Part shown: positions 12,349 through 21,882 of the stretch, piece by piece
How positions within the stretch are numbered: the first letter of the stretch is position 1
Layout of the letters: each line of letters starts with the position of its first letter
Source of the DNA: Breznakibacter xylanolyticus
GTDB taxonomy: Bacteria > Bacteroidota > Bacteroidia > Bacteroidales > Marinilabiliaceae
Direction: 5' to 3'
Length of the DNA stretch: 64,000 nt
Assembly (NCBI RefSeq): GCF_003254275.1
Contig: NZ_QKZK01000010.1
Coordinates: forward strand, 1-64,000
The notes under the pieces: model-generated
Told to the model about the DNA's origin: nothing
The model's database searches: none
What the model saw: only the letters and a program-made list of their open reading frames with translations
Translations under genes and position numbers: made by a program

Positions 12349-12413
12349 TGTCTGAGATTATAAACTCAATATCTGATTTTGATGGTCGATGAATTAGAGA
12401 CAATGTACTTTTA
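12349..12413 (+). promoter_or_regulatory. Conserved operator-promoter module, copy 4 (ahead of TlpA relic and GH3)
   Basis: Repeats begin at 12349 (TGTCTGA) and 12370 (TATCTGA), the second continuing to GGTCGATGAA. The -7-like box TACTTTTA starts at 12406, 36 bp after the second repeat. The box lies immediately before the CGPC-coding segment of a truncated thioredoxin-like gene, so the transcript would begin inside the relic. Confidence 0.83.
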
Positions 12414-12766
12414 TTTATGAATCAGCAACAACCACCTGTGGTCCATGCGTGGGAAACATTAAACGAATGAAAGAAACTCGCAAGAAGTATGACAGTAACC
12501 CTGACTTTGATTTTATGTTCATTACCGATCAACGTAGCTCTCCCGAAAATGTATACAACGATTTGGTGGAGAAGCAAGAATTGAAGAACACCCACCGAAT
12601 CACAAATGACGACTTTAATCAGTTAAGACAGTTATTCCGTTTTAATGGCATTCCGCGTTATGTGGTGATCGACGCAAAGGGTGATGTGATGAATGACAAT
12701 TTCGAGATGCACAATTTTGAATTTGAATTGGGTAAATTATTTCCGTCATACATCAGTCAGAAGTGA
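12398..12766 (+). pseudogene. 5'-truncated TlpA/thioredoxin-like gene remnant
   Basis: The frame runs from just after an in-frame TAG to a TGA and has no ATG at its head. It encodes the thioredoxin active site TTTCGPCVGNIKRM and the rest of a TlpA-type domain, including FNGIPRYVVIDAKGDV with its cis-Pro region. The same order ends the intact 797-residue TlpA protein at 28 kb. The part before the CGPC motif (signal peptide, N-terminal domain, first strand) is missing. The conserved operator-promoter abuts the broken end, as if a deletion joined the promoter to the 3' part of the gene. Translation from the GTG at 12449 would exclude the active site, so function is unlikely. Confidence 0.75.
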
Positions 12767-12833
12767 TTGTGATTGATCTTTTTTTCAACGGACTCACGTT
12801 TGGTGTGTGACTGAATTGTAAATATTTTGAAAC

Positions 12834-15428
12834 ATGAGAAATAGACTTTTATTGATTGTCGCCCTGTTCATCTCAGTAACACTTAAGGGACAAGTGTGGC
12901 CATATCAAAACCCCTCTCTGAGTTTTGAAGAACGAGCCAAAGACCTCATTTCGAGGCTGACCATCGAAGAAAAAGCCGCGCTGATGTGCGACCAGAGTGA
13001 TGCCATTCCCCGTTTGGGAATCCGCAAGTTCAACTGGTGGAGCGAAGCATTGCACGGCTACGCCAACAACGACAGCGTGACCGTTTTCCCCGAACCCATC
13101 GGCATGGCAGCATCGTTCAACGATGCGTTGCTGTATGATATTTACAATGCCGTGTCCGACGAAGGACGTGCAAAGTACCATCAGCATTTGCGTCGTGGCA
13201 ACGAGAACAAACGTTTCCTCAGCCTTTCGGTGTGGACACCCAATGTGAACATCTTTCGTGATCCCCGCTGGGGACGCGGACAGGAGACCTATGGCGAAGA
13301 TCCCTACCTGACATCGCGCATGGGTGTGCAGGTGGTGAAAGGGTTGCAGGGGCCTGAAGATGCCAAATACCGAAAATTGTTGGCTTGTGCCAAACACTAC
13401 GCCGTTCACTCTGGGCCTGAGTGGAGTCGTCATGAGCTGAACCTCAATAATGTGAATCCACGCTTGTTTAACGAAACCTATTTGCCGGCATTTAAAGCTC
13501 TTGTGCAAGAAGCCAACGTGCGCCAGGTGATGTGTGCCTATCAGCGACTTGATGATGAGCCCTGCTGTGGCAGCACCCGTTTGTTGCAACGCATCCTGCG
13601 TGATGAGTGGGGCTTTAAACACATCGTGGTATCGGACTGTGGTGCCATTACGGACTTTTATACCACACACAAGGTGTCGTCAACGCCGGTGCATGCAGCC
13701 TCCCAAGGCGTGTTGTCCGGTACTGATGTGGAGTGTGTGTGGGAAAATTATCCCTACAAAACCCTGCCCGAAGCCGTTGAACGAGGTCTGATGAAAGAGG
13801 AGGAGATCAACAAGAGCCTGATGCGCGTGTTGATTGGTCGTTTTGAGGTGGGCGATTTCGATGATGACGCTCTGGTGCCATGGGCGCAAATTCCTGCTTC
13901 GGTGTTGAATTGCGACAAGCATAAACAGTTAGCTTACCAAATGGCACAACAGAGCATGACGTTGCTTCAAAACAACAACAATATTCTGCCGTTGTCCAAA
14001 TCGATGAAAAAAATTGCCGTGATTGGTCCTAATGCTGCCGATGAAGAGATGTTGTGGGGTAACTACAACGGTACACCCATTCATACAATTTCTATATTGA
14101 ATGGCATCAAATCGAAAATTTCGGAAAATAAAATCTTCTACGACAAAGGTTGCGACCTGGTGGAGGACAAAGTGACCGAAAGCTACTTTTCGCAACTCTC
14201 GTTCGACGGGAAACGGGGTTTCACGGCTACTTACTGGAACAATCCTGCTCGTGAGGGCAATGCCGTGATTTCGCAACAAATCATCACACCCATAAAAAAA
14301 ACCACTGCCGGGCAACACGAGTTTGCCTCGGGTGTGAAACTCGAAGGGTTTTCAGCTTTGTTTCAAGCTGAATTCACGCCTAAAGTTTCCGAAGAGTTGG
14401 TGTTCAAAGGCGGAGCCACGGGGTATTTTGAATTGCTGGTGAATGGCCAGCAGTTGCAGATGTACAACAATTGGCGCACGTTGCCGGGACGCATCCCCTA
14501 TCAGTTTGAAGCCGGGAAAAAGTATCACATCGAACTTCGTTACGCCCAGCTCAATAACTGGCAAGCCAACATTGAATTTGATTTTGGCAAGGAAGTGGAT
14601 GTGGATTACACCGAATTGGTTCGTAAGCTCAAAGGCATCGAAACCGTGGTGTTTGTGGGTGGTTTGTCGGGTAAGCTCGAAGGTGAGGAGATGCCTGTTT
14701 CGTATCCCGGATTCAAGGGAGGCGACCGTACCGATATTGAACTGCCGGCTGTGCAGCGCAACTGTCTCAAAGCATTGAGAGCAGCCGGTAAGAAAGTGAT
14801 TTATGTCAACTGCTCGGGGGCAGCCATTGCCCTGCAACCCGAAACGCAAAGCTGCGACGCCATCCTGCAGGCATGGTATCCCGGTGAAATGGGCGGACTG
14901 GCTGTTGCCGATGTGTTGTTTGGCGATTATAATCCCGGCGGAAAGTTGCCTGTTTGCTTTTATAAAAATTCCGACAAACTGGGCGATTTTGAAGATTATT
15001 CCATGAACGACCGTACTTATCGATACACCACCGATTATTTGTTTCCTTTTGGTTTTGGTTTGAGCTACACGAGTTTTCAAATAGGCAAGGCCGGCATCAG
15101 TCAATCAAGTATTAAGGCCAATGAGAAAGTAACGTTGACCATTCCTGTGAAAAATACGGGCAAGCGAGCCGGAACTGAAATTGTGCAAGTGTATGTGCGT
15201 AAGGTGAACGATGTGGATGGTCCGCTGAAAACTCTGCGAGGTTTTCAACGCGTGGAACTGGCACCTGGAGAATCACAATCTGTCAGCATTGAACTCACGC
15301 CGTCATCGTTTGAGTTTTATGATTGGAGCCTGCGGCAAATGGCTGTGACTCCGGGACAGTACGAAGTATATTATGGTAACAGTTCGGCTTCCGAAGCTTT
15401 GCAAATGACCATGGTCACCATTCAATGA
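12834..15428 (+). CDS. GH3 beta-xylosidase with PA14 insert
   Basis: This 864-residue protein has a signal peptide ending TLKGQ. The GH3 N-terminal barrel (about 25-370) includes the nucleophile Asp268 in VVSDCGAI and the substrate-loop motifs ALHGYAN and KHYAVHSGPE. The C-terminal alpha/beta domain is interrupted by a PA14 domain (about 455-600, YFELLVNGQQL) and resumes with KVIYVNCSG. A fibronectin-III-like domain closes the protein (about 765-860). The architecture and ALHG motif fit xylan-locus beta-xylosidases, which release xylose from short oligosaccharides. It lies 67 bases after the TlpA relic and is presumably read from the operator at 12.35 kb, with the relic forming a leader of about 400 nt. 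Confidence 0.92.
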   Translation: MRNRLLLIVALFISVTLKGQVWPYQNPSLSFEERAKDLISRLTIEEKAALMCDQSDAIPRLGIRKFNWWSEALHGYANNDSVTVFPEPIGMAASFNDALLYDIYNAVSDEGRAKYHQHLRRGNENKRFLSLSVWTPNVNIFRDPRWGRGQETYGEDPYLTSRMGVQVVKGLQGPEDAKYRKLLACAKHYAVHSGPEWSRHELNLNNVNPRLFNETYLPAFKALVQEANVRQVMCAYQRLDDEPCCGSTRLLQRILRDEWGFKHIVVSDCGAITDFYTTHKVSSTPVHAASQGVLSGTDVECVWENYPYKTLPEAVERGLMKEEEINKSLMRVLIGRFEVGDFDDDALVPWAQIPASVLNCDKHKQLAYQMAQQSMTLLQNNNNILPLSKSMKKIAVIGPNAADEEMLWGNYNGTPIHTISILNGIKSKISENKIFYDKGCDLVEDKVTESYFSQLSFDGKRGFTATYWNNPAREGNAVISQQIITPIKKTTAGQHEFASGVKLEGFSALFQAEFTPKVSEELVFKGGATGYFELLVNGQQLQMYNNWRTLPGRIPYQFEAGKKYHIELRYAQLNNWQANIEFDFGKEVDVDYTELVRKLKGIETVVFVGGLSGKLEGEEMPVSYPGFKGGDRTDIELPAVQRNCLKALRAAGKKVIYVNCSGAAIALQPETQSCDAILQAWYPGEMGGLAVADVLFGDYNPGGKLPVCFYKNSDKLGDFEDYSMNDRTYRYTTDYLFPFGFGLSYTSFQIGKAGISQSSIKANEKVTLTIPVKNTGKRAGTEIVQVYVRKVNDVDGPLKTLRGFQRVELAPGESQSVSIELTPSSFEFYDWSLRQMAVTPGQYEVYYGNSSASEALQMTMVTIQ

Positions 15429-15489
15429 TCTCCCTTTAGTGACTCATCCATGGTGGCGATGGTGTCTTGGTCATTATGGTGGGTTTTTG

Positions 15490-15660
15490 TTCAATTAAGA
15501 GATATTGTTCCATTTAGAGAAGAAAATGATCGTGTGTTTGATGGATGATAAGATGAAGAAATCATTTTTTAGGTGAATTCTTATGGTCTCATCACTCTCT
15601 TCTAACTGTCTTTAGTCTAATCATCTTCTCGTCTCTTTTGTGAATCGCACTGACTAAGCG
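15490..15660 (-). repeat. MITE-like intergenic repeat, copy 2 (inverted)
   Basis: Read on the minus strand, 15651 to 15606 matches 21678-21723 at 44 of 46 positions. The flanks match more loosely and the left end carries the TCTCTTAA-type terminus. It lies between GH3 and CE1, in the opposite orientation to the other two copies. Confidence 0.75.
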
Positions 15661-15716
15661 ACCTTGAATGATCAGATATCAACCTTATTGTTTTTATAAA
15701 CCAAATTAATGATTGA

Positions 15717-16826
<1,110 letters not shown>

Positions 16827-16900
16827 GATAGGGGTTTGGAGCTCATTCTCTGTGACGTCGTACATAAGTCTTGATACTTGTGTCTTGCGTCTCTAAATTT

Positions 16901-18073
16901 ATGCTGATGATAGTAAATAACTTAAAGATTTTGTCCATGGCCATTGCGATGGTGATGGGCAACATCACTTTTGCGCAAACAGCAAAAGTGAACGACGATT
17001 TTAAACCATCGGAAGTGAACCAACCCGGCAAACTTTACCCGCAGGTTAATTCACAAGGGTGTGTGCGTGTTCAAATATCGGCACCCGACGCTAAAATGGT
17101 GCAGCTCGACATTGGCGGAGTGACAAACAACCTGGTGAAAGATGGCAACGGCCTTTGGACAGGGGAGTCGGCGCCCCAGGATCCCGGGTTTCACTACTAT
17201 CAGTTGAATGTCGATGGTGCTTCGGTGCCCGATCCGGGCTCAAGATATTTTTACGGTGCCGGTCGATGGGGCAGTGGCATTGAAATACCTGCTGACGACA
17301 GCCATATTTTCGCGTTGCAGGATGTGCCCCACGGCTTGGTCAGCGAGCTGAACTATTTTTCGAAACACACGGGGTTGATGCGGCGTTGTTTTGTTTACAC
17401 CCCGCCGGGATATGAGGCCGATGCCAACATGCGTTATCCAGTTCTGTATTTACAACATGGTAGTTTTGAAGACGAAACCGGATGGATCGGTCAGGGAAAG
17501 GCCAACTTAATCCTCGATAATTTAATTGCCCACCACAAGGCGTTGCCCATGATTGTGGTGATGGACAATGGTTATGCCTTTAAACCCCTTGCGAGTGCCG
17601 ATGGCAATGCCCGTCCTGCTTCGGTATTTGAAGAGGTGATGATGCAGGAGATTATTCCCTTGATAGATTCCCGATTTCGGACTGTTGTCCATCGTGATCA
17701 TCGTGCCATTGCCGGACTCTCGATGGGAGCCAATCAAACCATGCGCATCGCCATGAATCATCTGGATCACTTTGCATGGTATGGCGGTTTTAGCGGCACG
17801 GCCAATTACCCCAGTGCCCAGCCCATTGATGTGGATACTTTTTTAGACGGGAAATTCAAAAACGGCTCGTGGGTCAATCAACAGTTGCAGCTGCTGTGGT
17901 TGGGCGTGGGCACCAAAGAGGAGCCTGTCTTTCCTAAGTCTATCGGTGCGTTTCGAAACATGTTAGAGCAACAAGGTATTCGCCATGTCTTTTATGTATC
18001 GCAGGGAACTGCACATGAGTGGCACACCTGGCGACGATCGTTGCATCAATATGCACAATTGGTATTTAAATGA
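16901..18073 (+). CDS. CE1 esterase with N-terminal CBM48-like domain (paralog)
   Basis: The start is taken at the ATG preceding LMIVNNLKILS, giving about 390 residues and a signal peptide ending TFAQ; an in-frame TTG further upstream is less likely. It has the same order as the previous gene: CBM48-like domain with APDAKMVQLDIGGV, then CE1 with GLSMGANQTM (nucleophile Ser), GVGTKEEP (acid region) and GTAHEWHTWRRS (His). The first 120 residues are nearly collinear with the upstream paralog, showing recent duplication. The catalytic half has diverged more, which suggests different acyl or oligosaccharide preferences. Periplasmic or surface deacylation of arabinoxylan fragments is the likely role. 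Confidence 0.88.
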   Translation: MLMIVNNLKILSMAIAMVMGNITFAQTAKVNDDFKPSEVNQPGKLYPQVNSQGCVRVQISAPDAKMVQLDIGGVTNNLVKDGNGLWTGESAPQDPGFHYYQLNVDGASVPDPGSRYFYGAGRWGSGIEIPADDSHIFALQDVPHGLVSELNYFSKHTGLMRRCFVYTPPGYEADANMRYPVLYLQHGSFEDETGWIGQGKANLILDNLIAHHKALPMIVVMDNGYAFKPLASADGNARPASVFEEVMMQEIIPLIDSRFRTVVHRDHRAIAGLSMGANQTMRIAMNHLDHFAWYGGFSGTANYPSAQPIDVDTFLDGKFKNGSWVNQQLQLLWLGVGTKEEPVFPKSIGAFRNMLEQQGIRHVFYVSQGTAHEWHTWRRSLHQYAQLVFK

Positions 18074-18342
18074 TAGGAACCTGTCTGTTCGCGAAGCCAT
18101 GAACCGGATTACAATTCTCAATTTCTAAGTATTGCATCACATGATGGATTATCAAATTTCTTGTATGTCAATATTGGGTGTTGTTCTGATGATATAGGTG
18201 TGCTTGTTTGACGTTGAGTTTGCTTAACTGTTATTTCGGGTGGTTTCAACGGATAATGAAATGTATTTTTTTGTGTGAAGCAAGTCGGTTGCTGAACCCT
18301 TCTTGTATTTGTTAAATCATGTTCACATTAGTAATTTTTATA

Positions 18343-18741
18343 ATGGATCAAAATCAAATGTTTAGTATGAATGGCATTTTTTCAAATGGCTTTGCCTCTT
18401 TGTTTATGAAATTGATATTCGTGATCATTATCGCCTATCTGGTCATGATGGTTATTAATTTTTTAAGGGATAAGTTCATCAATAAAGAGCCGATGTTCCA
18501 AAAAAATGACATCGGTGAATTGTTGCAGATCTTGTATAAGGTGTTTATTTTCTCCGGATTAGGATTTATGGTAGGAAATATTGTTCAATTTTTTTTCACT
18601 CAACGCCCCCAATATGCGGGTAACATCGGTGCCTCTATGATTGTCAATAATAATTGGGATGATTTGAAAATTGGAATCATCCTGATTTTTATTGCGATCG
18701 GGTTTAATGCTGCTCGCATAATTCTTGATAAAAGGAAGTGA
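18343..18741 (+). CDS. Small integral membrane protein, unknown function
   Basis: This protein of about 132 residues starts at the ATG for MDQNQMFSMNG; an ATG 24 bases upstream would add eight hydrophobic residues. Three transmembrane helices are visible: LIFVIIIAYLVMMVINFL, the VFIFSGLGFMVGNIVQFF region, and IGIILIFIAIGFNAARII. I recognise no family. Codon use is AT-richer than in the enzyme genes. It stands alone between esterases and a GH43 gene with no operator, and may be a passenger rather than a part of the pathway. Confidence 0.6.
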   Translation: MDQNQMFSMNGIFSNGFASLFMKLIFVIIIAYLVMMVINFLRDKFINKEPMFQKNDIGELLQILYKVFIFSGLGFMVGNIVQFFFTQRPQYAGNIGASMIVNNNWDDLKIGIILIFIAIGFNAARIILDKRK

Positions 18742-18859
18742 TGGTTGGTGTCTGGTTTCATTTTCAAAACAAGTATCGCTGAACTGATTGATGATGTTAT
18801 CTCCTCTGAATGATCTTGTTATGCCGATTTGGGAAGCGAAATTTATCCGACTCAAGTCT

Positions 18860-19010
18860 TAATAGATATCATCTCAGCGACTTTATTACAACTATCTAAC
18901 TCCTCTGGGGTTATCTGTTTTTTTATTTAAACGCAAGTCGTTACAAATAAACTCAGCGCCTTTCTTGGTATAGCCAAGCGACTGCGTCGATTAGCGCCTC
19001 AGCGTTTATC
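18860..19010. repeat. CTCAGCG-word intergenic sequence
   Basis: Words CTCAGCG(A/C/T) occur at about 18872, 18951 and 18987 along with TATCTA runs, and some invert on one another (AACGACTTGCG-type words against CGCAAGTCGTT). It resembles the CTCAGCG/CTCAGTG palindromic units at 45.95 kb but is more decayed. No gene is visible between 18742 and 19073. Confidence 0.45.
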
Positions 19011-19073
19011 TATCTCTCTGCTTCTATATAAAATCACAATTCGTTCTCTGAATCATATTAAAAACATTAATAT

Positions 19074-20447
19074 ATGAACCTCTTTTCGAAACTCTCCTGG
19101 ATGGGGACATTGTTGTTGGGGACATTTGCCATTCAGGCACAAAACCCCATTGTTCAAACTTATTTCACGGCCGACCCGGCGCCCATGGTGCATGATGGTA
19201 CGGTGTACCTGTACACATCGCACGACGAAGACTCTACGGTTAACAACTTCTTTACCATGTACGATTGGCGCTGCTATTCGTCGAAAGATATGGTGAACTG
19301 GACTGACCATGGCGCTGTGGCTTCGCTCAAAAACTTTAAATGGCTCGATAAAACCAATGGCGCATGGGCTGTGCAGTGTATCGAACGTAATGGCAAGTTT
19401 TACTTGTATGTGCCCATTCACGGTGAAGGCATTTCGGTGTTGGTGGCCGATGCCCCTACCGGGCCGTTTCGTGACCCTCTGGGCAAACGACTCATCGAGA
19501 GTGATCATCTTTGGCAGGATATTGACCCCACGGTGGCCATCGACGATGATGGGCAGGCTTACCTCTATTGGGGAAACCCCAGTTTATGGTATGTGAAGCT
19601 CAATGAGGATATGGTGTCGTACGACAAAAGCATTGGCGATAACGGCATCGTCTCCATCGAAATGACTGCCGAAGCCTTTGGAGCCAAAACCGGTCGCGAT
19701 GGAAAGCCAGGCACCACTTACACCGAAGGCCCCTGGTTTTATAAGCGCAATGGTTTGTTTTATATGGTGTATGCTGCTGAAGGCATTCCCGAATACATTG
19801 CCTATTCCACCGCAACATCGCCCATGGGACCCTGGACGTATCGTGGGCACATCATGAAACGTGCCGATCATTTGGCGTTTACCAACCATGCCGGCATTAT
19901 TGATTTTATGGGTAATTCCTATTTCTTTTATCACGACCATTCATTGTCGAAAGGGCAAGGCTTTAAACGTTCAACAAGCGTGGAGCAATTTGCTTATAAT
20001 GCTGACGGAAGTATCCCCCTGATTACCCCAACCAAAACCGGCATCACCCAAAGTGTGGCCAATCTCGATCCTTATAAACGAGTAGAAGCCGAAACCATTG
20101 CCTGGAGTGAAGGGGTGAAAACGGCAGGCAACAGTCAAACCGGCGTATATGTGACCAAAATCGAGAATGGCGATTATCTGATCGTACGCAGCGTTGATTT
20201 CTCTTCGGGCGCCAAATTGGTCGAGGCAATGGTTTCGCCCCTTTATGGCGGTAAAATCGAAATCCGAATCGATAAAATCGACGATCCCGTGGTTGCAACA
20301 ATCATCGTTGATCCACAAGGCGGAGGGGGTAAGTGGAAAACCGTTTCGGCACCCGTTTCCAACCTGAGCGGTGTACACGATGTCTATTTCGTATTCAAAG
20401 GCGAAAAAGATTTGTTCGACTTCGACTGGTGGCAATTTTCAAAATAA
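19074..20447 (+). CDS. GH43-CBM6 arabinofuranosidase / arabinoxylan arabinofuranohydrolase
   Basis: This 457-residue protein has a signal peptide ending AIQAQ. The GH43 propeller has base Asp34 in FTADPAPMVH, Asp151 in QDIDPTVAID and acid Glu218 in TYTEGPWFY. A C-terminal CBM6 beta-sandwich (about 335-457) contains VEAETIAWSEGVKT and FDFDWWQFSK. This two-domain order is typical of enzymes that remove arabinose from arabinoxylan backbones. A paralog of the same architecture lies at 26.6 kb. The start codon is the first in frame after a repeat-rich intergenic region, and no conserved operator precedes it. Confidence 0.9.
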   Translation: MNLFSKLSWMGTLLLGTFAIQAQNPIVQTYFTADPAPMVHDGTVYLYTSHDEDSTVNNFFTMYDWRCYSSKDMVNWTDHGAVASLKNFKWLDKTNGAWAVQCIERNGKFYLYVPIHGEGISVLVADAPTGPFRDPLGKRLIESDHLWQDIDPTVAIDDDGQAYLYWGNPSLWYVKLNEDMVSYDKSIGDNGIVSIEMTAEAFGAKTGRDGKPGTTYTEGPWFYKRNGLFYMVYAAEGIPEYIAYSTATSPMGPWTYRGHIMKRADHLAFTNHAGIIDFMGNSYFFYHDHSLSKGQGFKRSTSVEQFAYNADGSIPLITPTKTGITQSVANLDPYKRVEAETIAWSEGVKTAGNSQTGVYVTKIENGDYLIVRSVDFSSGAKLVEAMVSPLYGGKIEIRIDKIDDPVVATIIVDPQGGGGKWKTVSAPVSNLSGVHDVYFVFKGEKDLFDFDWWQFSK

Positions 20448-20534
20448 TGATTCAGATTCATTGTCGGTTTTAAGCAAGATTAATATTTAATGGTTCGTAG
20501 ATATCGTTCTGCAATTAGCAAAATTGAAATAAGA

Positions 20535-21473
20535 ATGAAAAAATACTTGTGTATTCCATTGATGATGTTCAGTTGTTATTCGTATTCTCAATGTCCGGCG
20601 GGATCAATTACATCTGAGCAAAACTTGGTTGTGAATGGAGATTTTGAAGAAAGAAATAAATCGTTTGCATCTGATTATCTATATCATAAATCGGAGGGAG
20701 CCGGTCATTATTCAATCGTTACGGATGCTGCAATATTTTCAAATGAATATTTCCGTGGTAAGGGAGATGGCTTCTTTATGGCTGTAGATGGTGCCGCAGG
20801 TGTAAATAAAACTGTTTGGAAACAACTCATCAATGTTAAAAAGAATACCAACTATTTTTTCTCCTGTTGGGTCAATACCTTAAATGTCAGTACTGGACCT
20901 CCTGCCGTTTTACAATTTTCTATCAATGGGAAACTATTAGACAAGCCTTTTCATTGTCCAAATCAATTACACAAATGGGAACAGTTTTCAGTATTGTGGA
21001 ACTCTGGAAATGAAGAAAATGCTGTCGTTCGCATCGTTAGTCAAAATCCACATTTACATGGTAATGATTTTGGATTGGACTGTATTAAGTTTTATGAATG
21101 CACGGAAGTTCAATTGAAAATTGAAGAAAATAAATCGATTGTTCTTCGGAATGTACTGTTTGAAACCAATAGTGCTTCATTGTTGGAGTCGTCTTATTCT
21201 GAGCTTAATAAGTTAGTCGATTATTTATCCAAGAATATTGATAAGACAATTGCAGTTTTTGGTTATACTGATAATGTTGGGAGTGAAGAATTCAATCAGA
21301 AATTATCAGAAGAAAGAGCAAGATCTGTCATGACTTATATGCTTCAATGTGGAATAGATGGTTCGAGAATGACATTTCTAGGACATGGTGAGAACAATCC
21401 AATCGCAAGTAATGAGACCATCGAAGGTCGGCAGAAGAATAGACGTGTGGAGTTTATTATTAATGCGAATTAA
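20535..21473 (+). CDS. OmpA-family protein with N-terminal jelly-roll domain
   Basis: The start is the ATG before KKYLCIPLMM, giving about 312 residues and a signal peptide ending YSYSQ. Residues about 25-190 form a beta-rich domain opening with NLVVNGDFEE, a signature seen in carbohydrate-binding-like and DUF642-like jelly rolls. The C-terminal OmpA-like domain (about 205-312) has the peptidoglycan-binding pattern FGYTDNVGSEEFNQKLSEER and ends QKNRRVEFIINAN. It should anchor to the cell wall while displaying a binding domain. It is the only non-enzymatic structural gene in this part of the locus, is AT-richer than its neighbours, and has no operator. Whether it belongs to the pathway is uncertain. 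Confidence 0.75.
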   Translation: MKKYLCIPLMMFSCYSYSQCPAGSITSEQNLVVNGDFEERNKSFASDYLYHKSEGAGHYSIVTDAAIFSNEYFRGKGDGFFMAVDGAAGVNKTVWKQLINVKKNTNYFFSCWVNTLNVSTGPPAVLQFSINGKLLDKPFHCPNQLHKWEQFSVLWNSGNEENAVVRIVSQNPHLHGNDFGLDCIKFYECTEVQLKIEENKSIVLRNVLFETNSASLLESSYSELNKLVDYLSKNIDKTIAVFGYTDNVGSEEFNQKLSEERARSVMTYMLQCGIDGSRMTFLGHGENNPIASNETIEGRQKNRRVEFIINAN

Positions 21474-21660
21474 TAGTAACGAAGTCGTGGCCTTTTGTTA
21501 GGGTGTAAATTCAATAACTGAAAAAGTGCCTGATCGCGAAGCTCAGGTTTTGTTTTACGTGAAATTCGCAAGCAGATCACTAACCTGTTGAATTGATGGC
21601 CGGTGATGTACGTTTCGCAAGGACTCTTTTTTCTCTTAAGGAAACGATATGGATTGTTGA

Positions 21661-21840
21661 TTCAATGTCGTTAAGTTAGTGCGATTCACAAAAGAGACAA
21701 GAAGATGATGAGACTAAAGACAGATAGATTAGACTGAAGAGACGAAGTTCACGGATCTAAATATCTGTTTTTTCATCTCATCATCTGTCTCTTCGTCTGA
21801 CATCTTTTTCTCTTAACTAAACGACATTGATTGTTGATTT
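21661..21840 (+). repeat. MITE-like intergenic repeat, copy 3 (best preserved)
   Basis: The element has terminal inverted repeats: CAATGTCGTTAAGTTA at 21663 onward and TAACTAAACGACATTG ending about 21831. Inside, GATGATGAGAC and AGACGAAG pair with CTCATCATC and CTTCGTCT, so the transcript could fold into a long hairpin. The element has no reading frame. It lies about 45 bases before the GH51 start codon. Confidence 0.8.
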
Positions 21841-21882
21841 GTCGTTTGATGATTGATTTGAAATAGTATAAATTGAAATAGT

